From NCBI GenBank assembly GCA_017849575.1, contig JAFIGV010000014.1, positions 310,001-374,000 of the forward strand: a DNA stretch of 64,000 nt. The letters are read 5' to 3'. Under the pieces are notes generated by a model. The model was not told the DNA's origin, did no database searches, and saw only the letters and a list, made by a program, of their open reading frames with translations. Positions 57,744 through 64,000 of this stretch are shown piece by piece. The stretch's first letter is position 1. Every line of letters starts with the position of its first letter. The DNA is from Flavipsychrobacter sp. Its GTDB lineage: Bacteria > Bacteroidota > Bacteroidia > Chitinophagales > Chitinophagaceae. A program made the translations under genes and the position numbers.

Positions 57744-59693
57744 TTATACTGCGGGAATATCCACTTCGAAGCAAGAGCCGCTACCCTCTTTGCTTGACAC
57801 AGAGATGCGACCATTGTTTTTTTGTAGAAACTCGTTGATAAGCACGAGGCCCAGACCCACCCCGCGCTCACCATAGGTTCCCTTGTGGCTCACTCTTTTT
57901 GCCGGGTCGAAAAGTCCCTCGACCAGGTCCGGAGACATGCCTATGCCTTCGTCGCGAACCTGTAGAATGATGCGGTCGTTTTCCTTTCTGCCCGATACTT
58001 CTACCTGTTGCCCTTCATGAGAGAATTTGATAGCATTTACTACCAGGTTGCGCATGATAAAAGCCAGTTGTGCACGATCGAACCGGGCAATACAGACATC
58101 ATCTATTTTCTGCGTAAGCGTTACTGATTTATGTGCGGCAACATTGTTCAGCAGCTTCCGGGTTTGATCAGCCAGTACACTGATGTCCACTGCTTCACTT
58201 CGCGTTTCACTGTTTTTTATCTGTGCCGATCCCCAATGCAGCAGGTTGTCCAGCGTTTCCAGTGTAGCAGAAGCAGAAAGATGCAGGTTGTTCAGCATCA
58301 TCCGGCGCTCTTCTTCATTCAACACTTCAGACTCGAAAAGTTCGATAGAACCAATAATGCTGTTGAGCGGGCTTCGAAGGTCGTGGCTGATGACGGCAAA
58401 CATCCGGTCTTTGGTTCGGTTGGCCTCTTCAAGCTCTTCATGTTTCTCGAGCAGTTCGCGATGCTTTTTTCGCTTTTGCACCACGGTAGAAACAGCAAAA
58501 CCCGCCAGCAGTAGTGATACCGAACTAAAACCAACAAACAGATTGCGCTGCCGTGTGCGTTCTCTGCTCATCCTTGACAGTGCGTCCACCTCGTCCTGCA
58601 CCTTTTGCATTTCTACGGCCATCCGTGTGCGCTCCACATGCGCACGTTCGTCCACGCCTTTGAGCTTGCTGTGGTAATCCATTACATCGTCAAAAACCAC
58701 AGCCGCTTCTTTATACTTTCCCTGCGCTGTCAAAATCTGATGCAGCAACACGCTATTGTCGTAATTCAGGTCCACATCATCGAGGTCTTTGGCAATACCG
58801 AGACTTTTTTGCAGATAACTGTATGCAAGATCGTAACGCTTCATTTTCACATACACACCGGCTATCATCTGCGCAGCCCCGGCAATGCGCACCGGGAACC
58901 GGTTTACGGTATGTCCAATCAAGGCACTGTCGAGATACAACAATGCTTTGTCATACTGACCAAGTTCTTTGTAGGCAATTCCCAGGTTCAGAAACACATC
59001 CGGCAGCGGCGGAAGCCAGGTGCTGTCCGATATATGGCTGCGTGCCTGCTGCAATACACTCAGGGCTTTATCATAAGCTCCCATCTGGCCATAGAGCACG
59101 CCGAGATTGTTCCACACGGTCACCTCCATATCCTCATTTCCGATTCGTGTTGCATAGGCCAGTGAGCGTTCGGAGTACAAAATGGCGTTTTTGTAATCAT
59201 CTACCTGACCATACACCATCCCGATTTTATAATTCACATCAGCGATATGAAAATCGTCATGCAGCTTTTCATAGATAGAAATGGCTCGCAAAAACCAGCC
59301 CAATGCACCTGCAGAATGTTGCTGCATGCCTTCATTGATTCCGGCCAGTACATATACATCGGCCAGCTTTGCCTCCAGCTTTAGCTTTTTATAATGCTCT
59401 ATACTCTGCTCATAATAGCTCATTGCTTTCTTATACTGGGCCAGGTGCATTTCGCGTGTACCCAGCAACCAGGAGGCATCCGCAAGTCCCTCTGCATAGC
59501 CCACTTTTTGTGACAGCTCATAGGCCGCACGGGTCAGGTTCAACGCGCTGTCAGGATCTACGGGAATGAGCATCTTAATACTACCCAACATGCGATTAAT
59601 CTTTTGAGTATCGCTGGTAGTATAAGATGGCCTCGATTGTGCAGTAAAAAAACAGAGGAGAAAAAGGCAGATAAGAGTTGTACGCATCATCAT
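57744..59693 (-). CDS. TPR-containing sensor histidine kinase
   Basis: Protein of 649 residues. A signal peptide (MMMRTTLICLFLLCFFTAQSR) is followed by about seven TPR repeats (residues 25-330), a coiled coil, a membrane helix (about 390-405), a HisKA domain with the phosphoacceptor in VISHDLRSPLNSI (about residue 432) and a HATPase domain (NLVVNAIKFS, DEGIGMS, GVGLGLVLINEF). The TPR part would be periplasmic, as in many Bacteroidota sensors. No response regulator gene is adjacent. It is a paralogue in layout of the interrupted kinase at 9-11 kb. Confidence 0.92.
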   Translation of the reverse strand: MMMRTTLICLFLLCFFTAQSRPSYTTSDTQKINRMLGSIKMLIPVDPDSALNLTRAAYELSQKVGYAEGLADASWLLGTREMHLAQYKKAMSYYEQSIEHYKKLKLEAKLADVYVLAGINEGMQQHSAGALGWFLRAISIYEKLHDDFHIADVNYKIGMVYGQVDDYKNAILYSERSLAYATRIGNEDMEVTVWNNLGVLYGQMGAYDKALSVLQQARSHISDSTWLPPLPDVFLNLGIAYKELGQYDKALLYLDSALIGHTVNRFPVRIAGAAQMIAGVYVKMKRYDLAYSYLQKSLGIAKDLDDVDLNYDNSVLLHQILTAQGKYKEAAVVFDDVMDYHSKLKGVDERAHVERTRMAVEMQKVQDEVDALSRMSRERTRQRNLFVGFSSVSLLLAGFAVSTVVQKRKKHRELLEKHEELEEANRTKDRMFAVISHDLRSPLNSIIGSIELFESEVLNEEERRMMLNNLHLSASATLETLDNLLHWGSAQIKNSETRSEAVDISVLADQTRKLLNNVAAHKSVTLTQKIDDVCIARFDRAQLAFIMRNLVVNAIKFSHEGQQVEVSGRKENDRIILQVRDEGIGMSPDLVEGLFDPAKRVSHKGTYGERGVGLGLVLINEFLQKNNGRISVSSKEGSGSCFEVDIPAV

Positions 59694-59805
59694 CAGAAAC
59701 TAAGCTGTCCGCGAATTTAATTCTATACCGCTCAATATAAAATATCCTGAACGTTTTTTTCATTCGTTTGGTCAGATTTTCAAGCCTGCTGGTCAGCCGG
59801 CAGCC

Positions 59806-59839
59806 CATAAAAAAGCCGCAGTGCGCTGAAACACTGCGG
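59806..59839 (-). terminator. Intrinsic terminator of the redoxin gene
   Basis: Leftward, CCGCAGTG (59839-59832) and CACTGCGG (59823-59816) form an 8-bp stem with an 8-nt loop, then CTTTTTT. It ends 24 bp downstream of the stop at 59863. Confidence 0.9.
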
Positions 59840-59862
59840 GCCAATACCCCTGACCGGAGCGG

Positions 59863-60471
59863 TTATCTTCTTCTCTTGATGGAACAACCGATAGATTTGG
59901 TGGTATTCGGCTCCATATCATTACCGGTCAACATATAGTCAATGGCTTTTCTTAAATAAATAACCTTTGATTCCTCGGGATTTGCCGGGTTATCTTCCAT
60001 AGCACCTTTGTAAACCAACTTTCCACCGGCATCAAACAAAAAGACTTCCGGAGTGCGGGTGGCACCAAAAGCGTCGGCAAATTCAGCATTTTCGTCTATG
60101 AGATAGGGCACCCGATAGTGCTGCTTCTGAGCATATTTTTTCATAGCGTCGGGCGCATCCTCGTCGTTTCGCTGGGCTTCGTTGGAGTTGATGATAACCA
60201 TACCGATACCTTTTTCGAACGCATATTTCATCATCTCGGCCGTTCGCTTCTGGCTCCTGATCACGTAGGGACAGGTATTGCAGGAAAACATCACGAGCAG
60301 ACCATTGTGGCTTCGGGCTTTTTCAAGCGATACAGGGTTGCCGTTGACAGCCGGAAGGATTTTTTCAGAAAGGGGAATTTTGCTGCCAATCGGTAAACTT
60401 TCTATGGTGTGCTGGGCAGCCGACACCATAAAACCCGCTGCCAGAGCGAGGGTAAACGCCATTTTCTTCAT
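59863..60471 (-). CDS. Secreted redoxin-family protein
   Basis: Protein of 202 residues with a signal peptide (MKKMAFTLALAAGFMVSAAQ). The thioredoxin-like domain of the AhpC-TSA/redoxin family carries 'VMFSCNTCPYVIRSQKR', with C-x-x-C, and 'VYKGAMEDNPANPEESKV', a hallmark of thioredoxin-family proteins in this phylum. It is likely a periplasmic thiol reductase or peroxidase. It is followed by an intrinsic terminator and lies 60 bp from a BrkB-like gene in the same direction. Its substrate is unknown. Confidence 0.87.
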   Translation of the reverse strand: MKKMAFTLALAAGFMVSAAQHTIESLPIGSKIPLSEKILPAVNGNPVSLEKARSHNGLLVMFSCNTCPYVIRSQKRTAEMMKYAFEKGIGMVIINSNEAQRNDEDAPDAMKKYAQKQHYRVPYLIDENAEFADAFGATRTPEVFLFDAGGKLVYKGAMEDNPANPEESKVIYLRKAIDYMLTGNDMEPNTTKSIGCSIKRRR

Positions 60472-60531
60472 GATTGTCTATAAGTTTTCGACTAAAAGTA
60501 GCGGCTTTCCCGCGCCTGTATGAATATGAAT

Positions 60532-61464
60532 TCAGCTATGATGTAACTCTTTCTTTTCGGCATCTTTAGCTAAGAGAATGCTCACATTCAGCTCATATCC
60601 CAGTAGAATAATAAAGGTATTCAGCCACATCCAAACCATAAAGGCAATGATGGTGCCGATAGGGCCATACACCTGATTGTAGTGTATGAAATTATTGGCA
60701 ACAAAGAAAAATGCCGTAGTGGTTAGTGCATTGGCAAAAGTGGCAAAAATGGATCCGGCAGAAACAAACGGAAACCTGTTGGTCAGTGACGGACCGTAGG
60801 TGTAAATGATGGAAATGCAACTGAAAATTATTGCGAGCACGATGAACAGACTCAATATCTTGACGGCTACCACACTATTAAAAATATTAAGGAGCAGACT
60901 ATTTACAGCGCTGGTTTGAATGATCAGTACGCCCAGCGAAACGATAGCCACACAGATAAGCATCACCGTAAGTTTGATAGCCGTCCACCTGCGTTTCAAT
61001 CGCGACCGATCTACATACACCGGAGTGGTACGGTCGAAACTGCGCATGAGCCCCATCATACCATTGGAAGAAAAGAACAAGACCAGAAGGATACCAAAAG
61101 AAAGGAGGTCTCTGCGCTCTTTGTTCAGAAATTCGTCGAGCACATGGATAAGGCTTTCGCGGACCGAAGTGCGCGGCATCACTTGCAGGATGGTGGAGGT
61201 GATGGTATTCTGAACATTACCCAGCGGAAGATAAGGCAGCAGTGAAAACAAAAACAACAAAGTGGGCGGAATGGCCATCAAAAAGTTGTAGGTAACGGCG
61301 GCGCTCCGCTCATTGAGACGGTTGTTGCGTATCTCCTTCAGAAAAAAACGACCTACAGCATACAGGCTTTGCCCTCCAAAAGCAGGCGGATAGATCTTTC
61401 TGGCAAACCGGGACAGGACGTGCAGACGCAGCCACCTTGCGATAGCGTTTTCAATTTTCGTCAT
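60532..61464 (-). CDS. YihY/BrkB family membrane protein (second copy)
   Basis: Protein of 310 residues of the YihY/BrkB family with six helices. It shows 'RSAAVTYNFLMAIPPTLLFLFSLLPYL', 'FSSNGMMGLMRSFDRT' and 'YNQVYGPIGTIIAFMVWMWLNTFIILLGYELNVSI'. It is a paralogue of the protein at 30.4-31.4 kb, though the two differ in the N- and C-terminal regions. It lies 12 bp after the DPP-IV-like peptidase gene in the same direction, so cotranscription is likely. Confidence 0.87.
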   Translation of the reverse strand: MTKIENAIARWLRLHVLSRFARKIYPPAFGGQSLYAVGRFFLKEIRNNRLNERSAAVTYNFLMAIPPTLLFLFSLLPYLPLGNVQNTITSTILQVMPRTSVRESLIHVLDEFLNKERRDLLSFGILLVLFFSSNGMMGLMRSFDRTTPVYVDRSRLKRRWTAIKLTVMLICVAIVSLGVLIIQTSAVNSLLLNIFNSVVAVKILSLFIVLAIIFSCISIIYTYGPSLTNRFPFVSAGSIFATFANALTTTAFFFVANNFIHYNQVYGPIGTIIAFMVWMWLNTFIILLGYELNVSILLAKDAEKKELHHS

Positions 61465-61476
61465 TCCGGCGGCAAA

Positions 61477-63642
61477 CTAAAGATTATTCAGGATAAAGTT
61501 GGTCATCCGCCGGTATAAATGATAACGGGTGTTTCCGCCTGAAATGCCGTGGGCTTTGTTTGGGTAGTATTCGCTGTCGAATTCCTTATCGGCTTTGATC
61601 AAGGCATCCACCATCATTACCTGATTCTGAAAATGCACGTTATCATCGCCGGTACCATGGATCACCAGAAACTTCCCTTTCAGGCCGTTCACCATTTTCT
61701 CAGGCGCATTATCGTCATAACCTTTTGGATTTTCACCGGGGGTGCGCATGTAGCGTTCGGTATAAATATTATCATAAAAACGCCAGTTGGTAACCGGGGC
61801 TACAGCAATGGCCGCCTTAAACACATCGCTGCCTTTGAAGATGCAGGTACTGCTCATAAAGCCTCCATAACTCCAGCCCCATATTCCTATCCTGTTTTTA
61901 TCTACATAGGGCAAGCCAGCAAGATGTTTCGCTACAGCTATCTGGTCGTTGCTTTCCAGATTACCGAGCTGCAGATAGGTTTTCTTTTTGAAACGCTCAC
62001 CCCGGAAGCCGGTGCCGGTGCCGTCGGCACATACAATGATGTAGCCGTGTTGTGCAAGCATCTGATGCCAGAAAAAATCGGAGACAGGAAACCGGTCCGC
62101 AACGTTCTGAGAGCCCGGGCCGCTGTACTGAAACATCAATACCGGATATTTTTTCTCAGGATCAAAGTTTGGTGGTGTGATCATCCAGGCGTTAAGCATC
62201 GCACTGTCTCCGGGCAGTCTGACAAACTTGAGTTTGCCCAGATTGTATTGCCTGAGCTTTTCTGAAAATTCCTTGTTGTCTTCGAGCGTACGAATAATCT
62301 TTCCGGACTGATCCCGGAGATAATATACCGGTGGCTCGTTTAGCCGGGAATATTTGTCGAGAAAATACCGGTAACCGTTGATGGTGGTAATGGCGTGGGT
62401 ACCGGCCTCGGGCGTGAGTTCTTTTTTTCTCTTGCCATTCCATTTTACAGCGTACAGCCTACGTTCCAGCGGCGATGTCTCGGCGGCGGTGTAATAAAGC
62501 AATTCTTCCTTTTCATCTACACCGATAAGCTGGTCAATATCATAGTTACCCTTAGTGAGCCGGGTCAGTTTTTCACTCTTCCAGTCCCAGCGATAAAAAT
62601 GATTGTAACCGCTCATTTCGCTATTGAAAATGAAACTACGTTGATCAGGAAGAAACTGAAGATTGTCATTGATCTCGATATAGTAAGGGTTGGATTCGGT
62701 AAAGATCGTCCTGGTATTGCCGTTTTGGGCATCGGCCAGCAAAAGCCGAAGCTTATTCTGATGGCGATTGATGCGGTAGATACAAAGCTGACCGGGATCT
62801 TTTGTCCACTTAATCCGCGGGATGTAGATGTCGGTATGAGTGCCCAGATCGGCAGAAACCGTGTTGAGACTGGCCAGTTCGTAAATATGTATGGACACTA
62901 TCGAATTGGGCTGGCCTGCCTTTGGATACTTGTAGCGATATGGCGTGGGATAAAGGCTGTCATAAATCGTCATGGTGTATTCGGGTACCTGTCGCTCATC
63001 GAATCGGTAATAGGCGATATGCTTCCCGTCGGGAGCCCATTCGTAGGCCCTGGTAAACTCAAACTCCTCCTCATACACCCAATCGCAGTTGCCGTTGATG
63101 ATCTCATTTCGCTTCCCATCATGGGTCACCTGAGTCACTTTGCCGCTTTTCAGATTGCGTACATACAAGTTGTTGTCTTTAACAAAGGCAACATTCTTAT
63201 TGTCTGGTGAAAGGCTTGCGTGAAGTATCTTTTCATCATCTACCGACTGAAGATTTTTTGTAGCAGGATCGTAGAGATATACCCTGTACAGCACCGAGCG
63301 ACGATAAATATTCTGTGGTTCGGTAAACAGCAGCAAACGCGTTTCGTCGTTGCTCCATTCATACTTTTCAACATGTAGCTTCTTGCCTTCAAAAGTCAGG
63401 CTATTCTCAAAGAGCTGCTTTTGCCTTTCTCCGGTTTTCAGATCGTAAAGACCGATGCTTTGAAGACCGTTTTCATCATCAATTTGTGTAAAATGCACAC
63501 CATCCCTCATGGCATTGAAACCAGGAACTGATTTCATGCGAAAAGTGCCCTTGCGCCAGATGTCTTCGAGGGTGATCTGCTTCTTCTGTGCCAGGGCGGC
63601 ATTACCGGTCAGAAGTAAAATGATGATGAACAGTCTTTGCAT
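61477..63642 (-). CDS. Prolyl oligopeptidase-family S9 peptidase (DPP-IV-like)
   Basis: Exported peptidase of 721 residues with a signal peptide (MQRLFIIILLLTGNAALAQ). The N-terminal ~480 residues form a beta-propeller (DPPIV_N: 'YAWAPDGKHIAYYRFDE', 'CDWVYEEEFEF' with the Glu-Glu pair of DPP-IV). The catalytic domain has Ser in GWSYGGFMSS (about residue 593), Asp in HGTGDDNVHF (about 666) and His in NKAHGISGG (about 699). DPP-IV enzymes release Xaa-Pro dipeptides from the N-terminus of peptides in the periplasm. Confidence 0.93.
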   Translation of the reverse strand: MQRLFIIILLLTGNAALAQKKQITLEDIWRKGTFRMKSVPGFNAMRDGVHFTQIDDENGLQSIGLYDLKTGERQKQLFENSLTFEGKKLHVEKYEWSNDETRLLLFTEPQNIYRRSVLYRVYLYDPATKNLQSVDDEKILHASLSPDNKNVAFVKDNNLYVRNLKSGKVTQVTHDGKRNEIINGNCDWVYEEEFEFTRAYEWAPDGKHIAYYRFDERQVPEYTMTIYDSLYPTPYRYKYPKAGQPNSIVSIHIYELASLNTVSADLGTHTDIYIPRIKWTKDPGQLCIYRINRHQNKLRLLLADAQNGNTRTIFTESNPYYIEINDNLQFLPDQRSFIFNSEMSGYNHFYRWDWKSEKLTRLTKGNYDIDQLIGVDEKEELLYYTAAETSPLERRLYAVKWNGKRKKELTPEAGTHAITTINGYRYFLDKYSRLNEPPVYYLRDQSGKIIRTLEDNKEFSEKLRQYNLGKLKFVRLPGDSAMLNAWMITPPNFDPEKKYPVLMFQYSGPGSQNVADRFPVSDFFWHQMLAQHGYIIVCADGTGTGFRGERFKKKTYLQLGNLESNDQIAVAKHLAGLPYVDKNRIGIWGWSYGGFMSSTCIFKGSDVFKAAIAVAPVTNWRFYDNIYTERYMRTPGENPKGYDDNAPEKMVNGLKGKFLVIHGTGDDNVHFQNQVMMVDALIKADKEFDSEYYPNKAHGISGGNTRYHLYRRMTNFILNNL

Positions 63643-63731
63643 AACTATTGACTTAAGTAGCTTTCAAAAATAACTTTTGGTATCAGAAGCCCGAAATGTG
63701 CGTGGGTGAAAAATCGGGGGAAAAAACAAAA

Positions 63732-63747
63732 GGCGCCCTGGGGCGCC
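63732..63747 (-). terminator. Intrinsic terminator of clpS
   Basis: Leftward, GGCGCCC and GGGCGCC (63747-63741 and 63738-63732) pair over 7 bp with a very tight loop, then TTTTGTTTTTT. It lies about 22 bp beyond the clpS stop. The loop of two bases suggests the closing pair opens. Confidence 0.8.
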
Positions 63748-63769
63748 ACAAAAAATGATACGGGATGGA

Positions 63770-64000
63770 CTAATAATCAATGGTAGCCTGTATGCCCCGG
63801 TCGATCAAAGCCTCAGCTTTTGGCCGCAAAAATTCAAAACTGCCTTTTTTTACCCCATACTTTCCTTTATGGTGGATAAACATCGCACATTGTTCGGCCT
63901 GCTCGGGAGAGTGGTCACAAATCTCCATCAGCGACTGGATCACCCAATCGAAAGTATTGACATCGTCATTCCAGACCACCAGATTATGACCCGCATCGCT
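63770..64000 (-). CDS. clpS: ClpS protease adaptor (5' end cut by the window edge)
   Basis: C-terminal part (76 codons visible) of the ClpS adaptor, which delivers N-degron proteins to ClpAP. The substrate-binding 'VVWNDDVNTFDWVIQSLMEI' and the H-x-x-G stretch 'FIHHKGKYGVKKGSFEFL' match the family. The frame is open to the right edge, so the N-terminus lies outside; the GTG at 63979 is an internal valine, not a start. A terminator follows at 63732-63747. Confidence 0.92.
   Translation of the reverse strand, partial: SDAGHNLVVWNDDVNTFDWVIQSLMEICDHSPEQAEQCAMFIHHKGKYGVKKGSFEFLRPKAEALIDRGIQATIDY

Noticed and set aside
1-64000. CRISPR array, prophage, integrative element or insertion sequence.
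   Set aside because: No spaced direct repeats, integrase, transposase, phage structural gene or target-site duplication was seen; gene content is housekeeping plus typical accessory genes.
1-64000. tRNA or rRNA genes.
   Set aside because: No intergenic stretch shows a T-loop GTTCGAATCC-like sequence with matching acceptor arms, and no 16S/23S core segment was recognised.

Overview
The window is chromosomal DNA from a member of the Bacteroidota, most likely the Chitinophagales/Chitinophagaceae branch. Supporting signs are a type IX secretion C-terminal sorting domain, a TonB receptor with a carboxypeptidase-regulatory N-domain, DUF3570/DUF4266/DUF1343 proteins, a trifunctional MMPL-acyltransferase-methyltransferase protein of the flexirubin/aryl-polyene type, and promoters matching TTG/TTTG-N18..21-TAnnTTTG. 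Placement below phylum is an inference. TAA, TAG and TGA all end genes normally, so the code is standard. I see no transposase, integrase, phage gene, CRISPR array, tRNA or rRNA.

Layout. 0-2 kb: hotdog thioesterase, cinA and aroK. 2-11 kb: a small interrupted gene, membrane and secreted proteins, a radical SAM/Y-family polymerase pair, a T9SS cargo protein with a CTD remnant and a 32-residue membrane peptide, and a LytTR regulator with a TPR histidine kinase whose 5' part carries an amber codon. 11-22 kb: miaE, the MMPL/acyltransferase/methyltransferase protein, a NamZ-type muramidase, a SlyD-like isomerase, ExbB/ExbD-like proteins, an ankyrin protein and a large exported protein. 22-29 kb: an ABC-F ATPase, rnpB with its own promoter and terminator, ogt, a hydrolase, yceD-rpmF-plsX and a DUF58 protein. 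29-37 kb: a MauE/thioredoxin-like protein, BrkB-like protein, gap-pgk, rhomboid protease, def-sigma-antisigma and a GNAT. 38-44.5 kb: a leftward run ending in dnaG and ruvX whose upstream part is a lipid mini-cluster (ACP, LpxL-like acyltransferase, FabZ-like dehydratase, thioesterase, ketosynthase) with two unknown proteins. 45-49 kb: two small unknown genes, a DODA-type dioxygenase and the rightward thioredoxin-ApbE-DUF4266-DUF3570 operon. 49-64 kb: a TonB receptor with a His-rich partner, thiolase, anmK, FMN-binding regulator, cupin, a second TPR histidine kinase, a redoxin, a second BrkB-like protein, a DPP-IV-like peptidase and clpS (cut by the right edge).

The least understood units are (i) the thioredoxin-ApbE-DUF4266-DUF3570 operon, an extracytoplasmic flavin/thiol system with no known substrate, where the ApbE lacks a signal peptide and the small lipoprotein ends in a Gly/Cys tail, and (ii) the split flexirubin-like lipid locus, with one ketosynthase and no visible aryl starter or second ketosynthase. 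Three lesions (TGA, TAG and a missing start codon) could each come from a single C:G to T:A transition, so some genes may be decaying or the sequence may contain errors.
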